Source of the DNA: Thermotoga caldifontis AZM44c09
GTDB lineage: Bacteria > Thermotogota > Thermotogae > Thermotogales > DSM-5069
Assembly: GCF_000828655.1 (NCBI RefSeq)
Contig: NZ_AP014509.1
Coordinates: 682,001-746,000 of the forward strand
Length of the DNA stretch: 64,000 nt
Direction of reading: 5' to 3'
Positions 48,353 through 56,636 of the stretch are shown here, one piece after another. A program made the translations under genes and the position numbers. Numbering within the stretch: position 1 is the first letter of the stretch; every line of letters begins with the position of its first letter. A model generated the notes under the pieces. The model made no database searches and was not told the DNA's origin. It worked only from the letters and a program-made list of their open reading frames with translations.

Positions 48353-49030
48353 TCAACCGAACAACGTGGCTTGCTTGTACTTCTGGGTCAGTTCGTGTGC
48401 CAGTCGCGTTGGTTCTGGCAATCGGTGATTCACACAGCAACGCAACGTCAACTTCAGGGCAGACAGCACGTCACACTTGTGACCGGGCGATACAAACAGG
48501 GGCTTGTTGCCAACCTTGGTCCTCACGACAACGCCGATCACCTCGTTCTTGTCGTAAAGAAAGGTGTAAGAACCCTGAACGTTCGGAGGTTCGATGAAAC
48601 TGCCGTAGAGGTGGGATTTCGCGATGCCAACCGTGGGCAGGTCTATGAACAGTCCCATATGCGACGCAATGCCGAGTTTTCTCGGGTGTGCGATGCCCTG
48701 ACCGTCGAACATGACCACGTCGGGTAAAACGTTCAGTTGCTGCCATGCCTTCAAGAACACTGGTCCTTCTCTGAAAGCCAGTAAACCTGGCACGTACGGA
48801 AATGTCACTTTCTCGTGAGCAACGACCTGCTCGATCACGCGCATGGTCGTGATGTCCAGGACCACGATCGCTGCGACACCACTTTCCTTGTCCGGAAAAG
48901 CAAGATCGACACCGGCGACGTACCGTATGTCTTCCAGTGGCGTCAATTTTATCAAAGATCTGAGTTGCTTCTGAATCTCAACGGCTTCTTCCGCCGTGAC
49001 ATCCCACGAGTGAAGGTTTCTGTAATTCAT
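48353..49030 (-). CDS. nfi: Endonuclease V
   Basis: Cuts DNA one phosphodiester bond 3' to a deaminated base such as inosine, important at high temperature. All known active-site residues are present: Asp42 in GVDLAF, Glu88 in FREGP, Asp109 in FDGQG, and the wedge motif FPYVPG at 77-82. Sequence runs in step with the well-studied Thermotoga enzyme from MNYRNLHSWD onward, which is why I start at ATG 49030 rather than GTG 49036. It is in an operon with the LCP protein gene upstream. Confidence 0.96.
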   Translation of the reverse strand: MNYRNLHSWDVTAEEAVEIQKQLRSLIKLTPLEDIRYVAGVDLAFPDKESGVAAIVVLDITTMRVIEQVVAHEKVTFPYVPGLLAFREGPVFLKAWQQLNVLPDVVMFDGQGIAHPRKLGIASHMGLFIDLPTVGIAKSHLYGSFIEPPNVQGSYTFLYDKNEVIGVVVRTKVGNKPLFVSPGHKCDVLSALKLTLRCCVNHRLPEPTRLAHELTQKYKQATLFG

Positions 49031-49032
49031 AT

Positions 49033-50214
49033 TCACCTCACCACTACCAGGGCGTCTATGGGAAATCTGGGATAAATCCTGTTCTTCGATAACCTATCGA
49101 TCAGATCGAAGTACGTTTTCAAAGCATTTGGATCGGAATTCACAGAAATGAAAGTGAACTTCCTGTCTGGATAAACGTTGCTCAAAAGCTTTTCCAGGCT
49201 TTCTTTCATGCCCGCGTTCAGTACGAGAACGCTGTTTTCTGTGAAAGATAAGCCCAGGTCCTCCCAGACGATGAGGCTCGGCTCGACTCCGACCTCGTTC
49301 CAAAGGTTCATCTGTTTCTCCAGAAAGCCCCTCGTCTTGTCGACGGTGGCGTTCATCAAAATGATGCGTGGTGTGCTCGTTGCTTGCTGGACTTTCATTT
49401 CCTTCAAGGCTTGCTTGTAAGTCTGCAGTTTTTTCTCGTCGAGGATCACGTCACCCTTTTCGTTGATCGCGTATGGAAAAGACAAGAACTCGACGGAAAA
49501 TCCCTTCCTCAGTCTGGAAAACAGATACACCAGTTCACCCGTGGAAACTCTCAGGTCGATGTTCTTCTGAAGGTTGTTGAAGATGGACAACAACTTTTGA
49601 AAGCTCACGTGCCTGGCATTTTCCAACAATTTCATCAACACTTCCTTCTGTCTCTCTATCCTCGCCAGGTCACCCATCGCATCCTTCCTGTACCTTATGT
49701 AAGCGAGCAGTTCGTCGCCTCTCATCTGATACACACCCGGTTGGAAGTCTATGTAAAGTTTCTGCACGCTGTCAGAGTACTTCATGGGCTCTTTCACGTG
49801 TATTTCAACGGGTCCAAGTTCATCGCCGAGGTATTTGAACGCCGCGTAATCCACGATCACCGCTCCGTTGAAATCGATGTCCAAGAGCTTGGACAGGGTT
49901 TGTTTCAAACCTGGAATCCGGGACCTCGCATAAATTGCGTTTATCTTGCTGTTCCCTACGAGCAGATCTCGCGGAACGTTGCTGATCAGAATTTTCCTCT
50001 GTTCGTGATCCACGAGCGCGATCATGATCACATCTGCCCGGCGCGTGCCTTGGATCGCCGCATCCACACCCACGACCAGCAACGAATAGGGATTGACCTG
50101 TGGTTTTCTGTAAAGGAAGAATTGAAACAGCCAGCCTGAGAACAGCACCAAGAACAGTACGACAAGAAGAATGACTGTCAGAGTTACGATCGATAAGACC
50201 TTTGCAAGCTTCAC
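49033..50214 (-). CDS. LytR-CpsA-Psr (LCP) family protein with LytR_C domain
   Basis: A 393-residue membrane protein with one N-terminal helix (residues 7-33) and an outer LCP catalytic domain: LLVVGVDA, GTRRADVIMIALVDHEQRKILISNVPRD and YIRYRKDAMGDLARIERQ with the conserved Arg and Asp that bind polyprenyl pyrophosphate. A LytR_C domain follows from about residue 270 (TPRIILMNATVDK). LCP enzymes transfer glycopolymers from lipid carriers to peptidoglycan; the polymer in this organism is unknown. It is led by a TGATAAAAT promoter element. Confidence 0.9.
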   Translation of the reverse strand: MKLAKVLSIVTLTVILLVVLFLVLFSGWLFQFFLYRKPQVNPYSLLVVGVDAAIQGTRRADVIMIALVDHEQRKILISNVPRDLLVGNSKINAIYARSRIPGLKQTLSKLLDIDFNGAVIVDYAAFKYLGDELGPVEIHVKEPMKYSDSVQKLYIDFQPGVYQMRGDELLAYIRYRKDAMGDLARIERQKEVLMKLLENARHVSFQKLLSIFNNLQKNIDLRVSTGELVYLFSRLRKGFSVEFLSFPYAINEKGDVILDEKKLQTYKQALKEMKVQQATSTPRIILMNATVDKTRGFLEKQMNLWNEVGVEPSLIVWEDLGLSFTENSVLVLNAGMKESLEKLLSNVYPDRKFTFISVNSDPNALKTYFDLIDRLSKNRIYPRFPIDALVVVR

Positions 50215-50238
50215 CTTCGAAGGCTTCCTCCATCGTTC

Positions 50239-50247
50239 ATTTTATCA
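50239..50247 (-). promoter_or_regulatory. Extended -10 promoter element before the LCP gene
   Basis: The minus strand reads TGATAAAAT, in which TGA is the stop codon of the DUF167 gene. The enclosing TGTGATAAAATGAAC at 50235-50249 is identical to that before hydA. It lies 25 bases before the LCP start. No -35 was found. Confidence 0.5.
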
Positions 50248-50526
50248 CACACCGTCTTGATGGATGCCGAGTCTCCGTCGTATTTCTTCCGTGTCGAGAG
50301 GTAAGTCGATTTGCTTGAACCTCGAGGTCCGGCCATTCACTATTCTCACATCGGATTTGCTCAGGGAAAATTTTTCAGCGAGCAATTCACGAACCGCCTC
50401 GTTGGCCTTCCCTTCAACTGCGGGGGCGGTGACGCTCACCTTCAAGGTTCCATCTGCCATGAGCTCTATCGATTCACTCTTTGCGCCAGGTTTGACCTTC
50501 ACGAGGATCCTCACCAGCTTGATCAC
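50245..50526 (-). CDS. DUF167 (YggU-like) protein
   Basis: A 93-residue protein of the DUF167 family: RILVKVKPGAKSESIELM, then LKVSVTAPAVEGKANEAVRELLAEKFSLSKSDVRIVNGRTSRFK. The fold is known but the role is not. GTG 50526 is a likely start (GTG 50514 is another); the much longer open frame to 50853 runs antisense to the next plus-strand gene and is not coding. It precedes the LCP gene and is divergent from the Mrr-fold pair. Confidence 0.85.
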   Translation of the reverse strand: MIKLVRILVKVKPGAKSESIELMADGTLKVSVTAPAVEGKANEAVRELLAEKFSLSKSDVRIVNGRTSRFKQIDLPLDTEEIRRRLGIHQDGV

Positions 50527-50569
50527 ACCCCTCAACCATCGTGTACAATGTGGTTTGGGAGCAGGCTTG

Positions 50570-50968
50570 ATGAAGGTTCTGTTCGAAACAATCATCGCGA
50601 TCTGTCTGAGCTTTCTGTTCATCATTTTAATCAGGAAACGTAAAGCCAAGCTGAAGAATATCGAAAACATCGTTTTTGAGAAGTTCAGCAAGAACGGTTG
50701 GACGCAGAAGCTGTCTTCCAGCCAGAACGGTGCCAGATACGTGCTGTTCGTTCGCGGGAATAAAGCGGCTGTTGTTGTCTTCGTTCGGAATTTCAACTTT
50801 GAGGTGTTCAAGCGCACCGTGATCCTGGCGCTTTTGAACCGTGCAGGACACATAGAAGTCTACCACTCGACGATCACCCACCATGTGCGAAAGGCTGTGG
50901 ACTTCTTCAACAAAAATAGAAGGCTTCACAAAATGAAAATGATCGCCGTCCGGAAAGGGATCACATGA
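50570..50968 (+). CDS. Membrane-anchored protein, degenerate Mrr-like fold
   Basis: A 132-residue protein with an N-terminal membrane helix (MKVLFETIIAICLSFLFIILI) and a basic stop-transfer RKRKAK. The soluble part can be laid over its neighbour at 50965: GNKAAVVVFVRNFN matches [12 protein letters not shown], and VILALLNRAGHIEVYHSTITHHVRKAVDFF matches [28 protein letters not shown]. The catalytic Asp and the QxK are missing, so it would be inactive. I chose ATG 50570. This relation is by eye only. No other family is recognised. Confidence 0.6.
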   Translation: MKVLFETIIAICLSFLFIILIRKRKAKLKNIENIVFEKFSKNGWTQKLSSSQNGARYVLFVRGNKAAVVVFVRNFNFEVFKRTVILALLNRAGHIEVYHSTITHHVRKAVDFFNKNRRLHKMKMIAVRKGIT

Positions 50969-51429
50969 TGTTGCAGCTCTTCGTTTTCGTTTCGCTCACA
51001 CTGTTCTTTTTGATGGTTCTGATCAAACGGAAGAAACCGGGAAAAAAGATTCGCACAGGATTTGTTCAGAACGGTCAGCAGTTCGAAGCTTATCTGTGCG
51101 AAATCTTCAGGAGGGCAGGCTACAGAGTCCGTCCTACCAAGCTCTCGCACGATTTCGGTGCCGATCTTTTGATCGAGAGCAGCGGAAAACTCGTGGTACT
51201 TCAAGCCAAGTATTGCAACAAACCGATCGATACCGGCGCGGTTGAGGAGGCCGTCGTTGCGGGGACAATATACGGGACAGGGTTCGTTGGCATCGTGACG
51301 AACAACGAGATACCGGAGCGGGTCAAAGAGTTTGCGAGGCAGTTCGAAGGTAAGACGTTCGTGAGGAAGATTTACCTCATCGACGGTCCGGCTCTGGAGA
51401 GGCTGAGGAGGAAGGAAAGGATCGTTTGA
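50965..51429 (+). CDS. Membrane-anchored Mrr-type restriction endonuclease-like protein
   Basis: A 154-residue protein with an N-terminal helix (residues 3-19), basic RKKPGKK, then an Mrr_cat domain: [19 protein letters not shown], the catalytic Asp in [11 protein letters not shown] and the Gln-x-Lys in [10 protein letters not shown], followed by [21 protein letters not shown]. Thus the PD-(D/E)xK nuclease site is present. Mrr-like nucleases cut modified or foreign DNA or process ends; tethering to the membrane suggests action on incoming DNA, which is inference. It overlaps the preceding degenerate copy by four bases and precedes kamA by 13. Confidence 0.8.
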   Translation: MMLQLFVFVSLTLFFLMVLIKRKKPGKKIRTGFVQNGQQFEAYLCEIFRRAGYRVRPTKLSHDFGADLLIESSGKLVVLQAKYCNKPIDTGAVEEAVVAGTIYGTGFVGIVTNNEIPERVKEFARQFEGKTFVRKIYLIDGPALERLRRKERIV

Positions 51430-51442
51430 GGGAGGAGAAAAC

Positions 51443-52699
51443 ATGCGTGACTTCAAGCAGATAGCACTCTGGAGGAACGTGAGTGAAAAAGAGTGGCGTG
51501 ACTGGAGATGGCAGCTGGCAAACAGGATAATGACGTTGGAACAGCTCGAACAGGTGATCAACCTGACGGACCAGGAACGTGAAGGTATAAAGCATTCACT
51601 GAAGTTTTTGAGAATGGCCATAACACCCTACTATGCGAGCCTCATGGATCCGGACGATCCCAACTGTCCGATAAGAAAACAAGCGGTACCCACGTCCAAG
51701 GAACTGCACATAAGCGATGGTGAAATGGTGGACCCATTGCACGAAGATGTCGACTCCCCCGTGAAAGGACTGACCCACCGTTACCCGGACAGGGTGTTGT
51801 TTCTGGTTACGGACCAGTGTGCGATGTACTGCAGGCACTGTACCCGCAGGAGGTTTGCGGGGGAAACCGACGCCCCGCTCGATCGAAAATACATCGATGC
51901 AGCCATAGATTACATAAAACAGAACAGAAAGGTGCGGGACGTGCTGATCTCCGGGGGAGACCCGCTGACTCTGTCTGACGAGAGGCTGGAGGAGATCATC
52001 TCGAGGCTCCGCGAGATAGAACACGTGGAGATCATACGTATTGGTACGCGCGCGCCTGTGGTTCTCCCCATGAGGATCACGGAATCTCTGGTGAACATGT
52101 TGAAGAAGTACCACCCGATATGGTTGAACACGCACTTCAACCATCCAAAAGAGTTCACAGAAGACTCGAAAAAAGCCCTCGCGATGCTTGCGGACGCAGG
52201 AATACCTTTGGGTAACCAGACGGTGCTGTTGAGGGGTGTCAACGACTGCCCAAGGATCATGAAACAACTCGTGCATGAACTCGTCAAGAACCGTGTCAGG
52301 CCTTACTACATATACCAGTGCGATCTGTCCAGAGGGCTTTCACACTTCAGAACCAGCGTCGCGAAGGGTATAGAGATCATAGAATACCTGCGGGGTCACA
52401 CCTCAGGGTTCGCCGTGCCGACGTACGTGATCGATGCGCCTGGTGGGGGAGGAAAGATACCGGTTGGTCCGCAGTATCTGATATCCATGGGTGAGGGCAA
52501 GGTGGTTCTGAGGAACTACGAAGGTGGCATCTTCGTCTATCAGGAGCCGAAAGACTACAGGAGCAACTGCGAACCTGATGAAGAAGTTGAAGGAGTGGCT
52601 TCGTTGCTCTCTGGGAAAGATAAATATCTGCTCCCACAGCAACTCGAAAGGGCCAGGAGGATCAGAGAGTGGAAGGAAAAGAGATCGTCTACATCGTAG
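51443..52699 (+). CDS. kamA: Lysine 2,3-aminomutase
   Basis: A radical SAM and PLP enzyme that turns L-lysine into beta-lysine. The cluster motif is C126-x3-C130-x2-C133 ([13 protein letters not shown]), [12 protein letters not shown] follows, and the PLP lysine is expected in [15 protein letters not shown] near residue 335. At 418 residues it is a full KamA rather than the shorter EpmB type. Uses could be lysine fermentation or making beta-lysine osmolytes; no abl or other kam genes are here. It overlaps the P-loop gene by 31 bases. Confidence 0.9.
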   Translation: MRDFKQIALWRNVSEKEWRDWRWQLANRIMTLEQLEQVINLTDQEREGIKHSLKFLRMAITPYYASLMDPDDPNCPIRKQAVPTSKELHISDGEMVDPLHEDVDSPVKGLTHRYPDRVLFLVTDQCAMYCRHCTRRRFAGETDAPLDRKYIDAAIDYIKQNRKVRDVLISGGDPLTLSDERLEEIISRLREIEHVEIIRIGTRAPVVLPMRITESLVNMLKKYHPIWLNTHFNHPKEFTEDSKKALAMLADAGIPLGNQTVLLRGVNDCPRIMKQLVHELVKNRVRPYYIYQCDLSRGLSHFRTSVAKGIEIIEYLRGHTSGFAVPTYVIDAPGGGGKIPVGPQYLISMGEGKVVLRNYEGGIFVYQEPKDYRSNCEPDEEVEGVASLLSGKDKYLLPQQLERARRIREWKEKRSSTS

Positions 52700-53553
52700 G
52701 TACCAAGAAGGGTGCCGGCAAGACCACGGTGCTGAACAGGATACTGAGAGATTGCGAAGGTTGTTGCGTCACGAGCGTGGGTATGGACGGCGAAGAGAAA
52801 GACAGTTTGACGGGTGAACCCAAACCTCGGGTGAGGGTCAACACGGCGCAGTTCGTTCTCACAGGCGAAAGGTTCCTCGATCTTTCGAGGTTCGAAGTTC
52901 TGGAGGTTTTCTCTTACAATCCGATCGCGGGTTACGAAACACTCGCCCGGCCGCTGATCGAAACGGACGTCATTGTGGCAGGAACGAGCGGTTCCACGAT
53001 CAGGCAGCTCTCACAGAATTTTCATTTTGCCCGGATCATCGTCGATGGGGCTTTGGACAGACTCGTTCACGCGGGAGTCGTGGATGGAGCGAAGATCTTC
53101 CTGGTGGTTCACGGTGAAGGCGCCGATAGCCTGAGGATCCTCAGGAAGGTTCTTTTCGCCTCGAAGTTGGCCAAGCCACCCAGCGAAGTTGAGATTATCG
53201 TGAAAGATCTGGAGGGTGTGTGGGCCATAACGAAATCCGGTCAACTTGTGAAGATTTCAGATTCCTGTCTGACGCTCAGACAAACGAACTACGATGAGTT
53301 TGAGTGGCTCTACGTTTCAGGTATCGTCACAACGTCGGTGCTGAGGTTGAGGGACAAATTGAACCTGTGTCTGAACAATCCTCTGGCCGTTGCAGAAGTG
53401 CCGGACAGTTTTGATAACATATATACTGTGAACAAAGTTGCGCTCGAAAAGGTTTTCATCAATTCATCCTCTCAACGTGGTTTGTCAACGACTTTGCGAA
53501 GGCTCTTGAAGGATTCATCCATCGAGATCGAGGATGTACTCACTCTCGATTGA
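52669..53553 (+). CDS. P-loop NTPase of unknown function coupled to kamA
   Basis: A 294-residue protein with Walker [12 protein letters not shown] near residues 10-20. Later parts include [37 protein letters not shown] and [28 protein letters not shown], which resemble a dethiobiotin synthetase/MinD-like fold with a DGxxDR motif. I do not recognise a named family. GTG 52669 follows AGGAGG and lies inside kamA, so the two are coupled; a role in activating, loading or protecting the aminomutase is possible, but this is context only. dnaN follows. Confidence 0.65.
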   Translation: MEGKEIVYIVGTKKGAGKTTVLNRILRDCEGCCVTSVGMDGEEKDSLTGEPKPRVRVNTAQFVLTGERFLDLSRFEVLEVFSYNPIAGYETLARPLIETDVIVAGTSGSTIRQLSQNFHFARIIVDGALDRLVHAGVVDGAKIFLVVHGEGADSLRILRKVLFASKLAKPPSEVEIIVKDLEGVWAITKSGQLVKISDSCLTLRQTNYDEFEWLYVSGIVTTSVLRLRDKLNLCLNNPLAVAEVPDSFDNIYTVNKVALEKVFINSSSQRGLSTTLRRLLKDSSIEIEDVLTLD

Positions 53554-53565
53554 GGAGGTGTGATC

Positions 53566-54675
53566 GTGGCGAGGATAGCTGTGGACACGCAGGAGCTGGT
53601 GAACAAAATATCTGTGGTTTCGAAGGTGGTTCCTTCCAAAGCGATAAAACCGATCCTCGGTTGCGTCCTGTTCGATCTGAACGAGGACGGGGTATACCTT
53701 CTGGCTTCGGATCTTGAGACAGGCGTCAAGGCGAGACTGAACTGTGAGTACGAAGGTTTCGGAAGGTTCGCTGTGGATGGGAAAGTTCTCTACGAGGTCG
53801 TGAAAACGTTGCCGTCGGACGTTGGAGCTAACCTCGAGATCACCCCCACGAGTCTTTCCATCGAGTGCGGCAGGAGCAAGTTCAAGCTGTCTGTTGTGGA
53901 TCCGAGCGATTTTCCAGAAGTGTCCCTATCCGAGTCCAGCGTGAGTTTTGAGATCGAAGCGGGCGTTCTTCACAGCATGATCGATAGGGTCATCTTTTGT
54001 GCCGCCACCGACGAATTCATGAGAAACCTCAACGGGATCTACTGGGAACTTGGCAACGGTTTTCTCAGGCTGGTGGCGTCGGACGGTTTCAGGCTCGCCC
54101 TGGCAGAAGAAAGACTTGACATACAGACTGAGGAAGGCTTAGGTTTCCTGCTGTCCCTCAAGAGTATGAAGGAGCTCATGAACGTTGCACAGAGCTGTGA
54201 GGGGAAGAGCCTGAGAGTTGAATACGACGGAAAGAGGATCGGCATCCTGGCGACGGATGTGGAAACTTTGATGAGGATCGTCGAAGTGGAATTTCCCGAT
54301 TACAAGAGGGTTCTACCGAAGGCGTTCAAGACGAAAGTCGTGGCATCGACCAACGACCTCGTGGAAGCTCTCAGAAGAACGATGGTGATAGCCAAACGCG
54401 GCAGCGAATCCATAAGGGTTGAAGTGATGGAGAACACGCTCGTTTTGAGCAGCAGAAGTCCGGACTTTGGCGAGGTGAGTGAGGAATTAGAGGTGAAAAA
54501 GGAAGGCGAAGACGTGATCGCGGCTTTCAACCCAAAGTTCCTCATCGAAGCGTTGAGGCGTATAGAAACAGAGGAAGTGGAGTTGAACTTCATAGACAGC
54601 ACCAGCCCGCTGCAGATCAACCCGCTCGAGGTTGAAGGATATCTCTACGTCGTGATGCCGATAAGGATCGTGTGA
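53566..54675 (+). CDS. dnaN: DNA polymerase III beta subunit (sliding clamp)
   Basis: The ring-shaped processivity clamp of the replicative polymerase, 369 residues in three similar domains. Signatures are LVNKISVVSKVVPSKAIKPILGC, FILL-type strands with AATDEFMRNLNGIYWELGNGFLRLVASDGFRLALAE, FPDYKRVLPKAFKTKVV and the C-terminal MPIRIV that lines the client pocket. GTG 53566 is chosen because GGAGG lies seven bases before it; GTG 53560 is closer to the site. Unusually it is not beside dnaA but between a P-loop gene and an ABC ATPase. Confidence 0.97.
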   Translation: MARIAVDTQELVNKISVVSKVVPSKAIKPILGCVLFDLNEDGVYLLASDLETGVKARLNCEYEGFGRFAVDGKVLYEVVKTLPSDVGANLEITPTSLSIECGRSKFKLSVVDPSDFPEVSLSESSVSFEIEAGVLHSMIDRVIFCAATDEFMRNLNGIYWELGNGFLRLVASDGFRLALAEERLDIQTEEGLGFLLSLKSMKELMNVAQSCEGKSLRVEYDGKRIGILATDVETLMRIVEVEFPDYKRVLPKAFKTKVVASTNDLVEALRRTMVIAKRGSESIRVEVMENTLVLSSRSPDFGEVSEELEVKKEGEDVIAAFNPKFLIEALRRIETEEVELNFIDSTSPLQINPLEVEGYLYVVMPIRIV

Positions 54676-55352
54676 GAAAGATGGAGTTGATTTTCGAACG
54701 TGTAACGAAGAAGTTTTCAGACACCGTGGCCATCAAAGATGTGAGCTTCGACGTTCGAGCATCCTGTATAGCCTTTGTTGGTGGAAACGCTGCGGGTAAA
54801 TCCACACTGCTCAAGCTGATCGCCACCGTTCTCAAACCTGACGAAGGCAGAATCGTGATAAACGGTATCGATGCTGTGAAGCGACCCGGATTGATAAGAA
54901 AAAATCTGTCGTACGTGCCCGAAGAACCTGCCCTCGTGGAGACGTTGACGGCGCGTGAGAATCTCGCACTGTTCAGCAGGATCAAGGGAAGCAAATGTGA
55001 TCATAGATTGATCCAACTGCTGCAGTTAGAAATCAACGGTAGAAAACTCGTCAGGAAACTGTCCAAGGGAACGCGCAGGAAACTATCTCTCTGCATGGCT
55101 CTACTTGGAGAACCAAAAATCTTGGTGCTGGATGAACCCACGAACGGGCTGGACGAGGAAGCGAAGCGGATTTTCTGGAAAGAACTGGCTGAACTGAAAG
55201 AAGAAGGCGTGGCGCTGGTCATCGCCACGCACGATGTTGAAGAGGTGCAAACGCTGGCAGATGTCATAGTCAACCTGGACAGAGGCAGGGTTGTGAGCAT
55301 CCAGCGTGTGAATTCAGCTGCCAGCCACGTCCAACTCCGATACGATCACTGA
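54672..55352 (+). CDS. ABC transporter ATP-binding protein without adjacent permease
   Basis: A 226-residue ABC ATPase. Walker A reads GGNAAGKSTLLKL near residue 39, the signature LSKGTRRKLSLCMAL near residue 128, and Walker B ILVLDEPTNGLDEEAK, then THDVEEVQTLAD. The single-domain form resembles ABC-2 type exporters. No permease lies next to it: the convergent pmbA follows with a 39-base overlap. Its partner must be elsewhere, or it may work without one. GTG 54672 overlaps the dnaN stop. Confidence 0.88.
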   Translation: MRKMELIFERVTKKFSDTVAIKDVSFDVRASCIAFVGGNAAGKSTLLKLIATVLKPDEGRIVINGIDAVKRPGLIRKNLSYVPEEPALVETLTARENLALFSRIKGSKCDHRLIQLLQLEINGRKLVRKLSKGTRRKLSLCMALLGEPKILVLDEPTNGLDEEAKRIFWKELAELKEEGVALVIATHDVEEVQTLADVIVNLDRGRVVSIQRVNSAASHVQLRYDH

Positions 55353-56636
55353 TGGTCCATACCAGTTGACGGAAACTACGTCGCTGTCGGCGCCCACCAT
55401 TTCGATTCTCTGGAGTAGTTCGAGGAAATTGCCAGAAATTGTGAACTGTTCGACGGGCTCAACGATCTCACCGCCCGCCACTCTGTAACCGTTGGCGCCC
55501 AGAGAAAATTCCCCGGATACCGGTCTGACACCCGAGTGCAGCCCATCGAGCGCGATGACTATCAAACCCTCGTTCAGGTGCTTGACCAAACCTTCGTAAT
55601 CGAGAGAACCTGCGGGCAGAACCACGTTCAGAGGCACACACCTCTGGCCGAACACGTTTCCGGTGGGCATCACGTTGTCCTTCCTGGCCGACTTTATGGA
55701 ATGAAAGAAGGTGGTGAGCACGCCGCGATCGATGAACGTCTTCCTCGACGTTGCCACACCTTCATTGTCGAAAGAACGTTTCAGTGGAAGCTTTTCGAAA
55801 AACGGATCTTCCACCAAATTCAACACTTCTGCGCCGATCCTCTGACCCAGTTTTCCCTTCAGTGGGGAAAGGCCTTTCTGCACGGCTTCGGCGGAGAAGA
55901 TGGATGAGAACGCGAAGAAAAGCTGCGCGAAGACATCCCGACGTAGCAAAATTCTGTACTTCCCACTCTTCACGTTTTGGGCGCCGAGCTGTGAAACTGC
56001 TTCAGAGGCTGCCTCCTCTGCGACCCTGTCGACGTCGATCTCGCTCGGCTGCGAACCGTATCTGGAGCGAAAGCCCCTCTTAGGTTTTTTCCCATCGGAG
56101 GCCACCAGATAGACGAAGGCTGCACCGTAACCGAAGCTTTCTTCCAGCTCCAGACCCTTCGTGTTGAACAGAAGAATTTCAGAGTTCTGATGGCCATAAC
56201 CGCTCATGATGACGTTCTGAATCCTTTTGTCGTACGATAACGATTTTTCTTCCATTCTTTTCGCCAGTTCTATCTTCTCCCTGACCGACATTCTTTCGAA
56301 AGGATCGTCGTAGCTGAAAGGTTCACGTTCTGGAGGTTCGTGCCAGACATCGTCCTCATCGAGGGTGTCCGTGATCATGAAGTTCTCGTAAGCGCTCTCG
56401 ACGAGGAATTTTGCGGAAGTTTCGTCCATGATCTCCGTGGTCGCGAAGCAGGATTTCTTGTTCTTCACAGCTTTCAACGTGACCTTTCTTGAGGAAGCGT
56501 CTGTGTAGTTCTCGATCTTTCCCTTGCTGACAACGACCTCGAATTCTTTCTGGCTGGAGATGAGCACTTCGCAATCGTCGAATCCCTTCTTCTTTGCCAG
56601 GGAAAAAACGGTTTCGGCGAACTGTTTCTCTCTCAT
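55314..56636 (-). CDS. pmbA: PmbA/TldE metalloprotease subunit
   Basis: PmbA (TldE) is the partner of TldD in a heterodimeric protease that opens unfolded peptides and matures some peptide antibiotics. The 440-residue protein has the shared N-terminal part (DDCEVLISSQKEFEVVVSKGKIENYTD) and C-terminal ISGNFLELLQRIEMVGADSD, while it lacks the HExxxH motif as expected for TldE. ATG 56636 overlaps the tldD stop (ATGA), so the longer frame to 56723 is not needed. Its 3' end overlaps the ABC ATPase gene. Confidence 0.92.
   Translation of the reverse strand: MREKQFAETVFSLAKKKGFDDCEVLISSQKEFEVVVSKGKIENYTDASSRKVTLKAVKNKKSCFATTEIMDETSAKFLVESAYENFMITDTLDEDDVWHEPPEREPFSYDDPFERMSVREKIELAKRMEEKSLSYDKRIQNVIMSGYGHQNSEILLFNTKGLELEESFGYGAAFVYLVASDGKKPKRGFRSRYGSQPSEIDVDRVAEEAASEAVSQLGAQNVKSGKYRILLRRDVFAQLFFAFSSIFSAEAVQKGLSPLKGKLGQRIGAEVLNLVEDPFFEKLPLKRSFDNEGVATSRKTFIDRGVLTTFFHSIKSARKDNVMPTGNVFGQRCVPLNVVLPAGSLDYEGLVKHLNEGLIVIALDGLHSGVRPVSGEFSLGANGYRVAGGEIVEPVEQFTISGNFLELLQRIEMVGADSDVVSVNWYGPSVIVSELDVAGS

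Noticed and set aside
50245-50853. A 202-residue minus-strand frame including DUF167
   Set aside because: Only the last 93 residues show DUF167 likeness; the rest is antisense to the plus-strand membrane gene and has no ribosome site.
53566-54675. Replication origin near dnaN
   Set aside because: No dnaA gene and no cluster of DnaA boxes was noticed around dnaN, so there is no support for an origin here.
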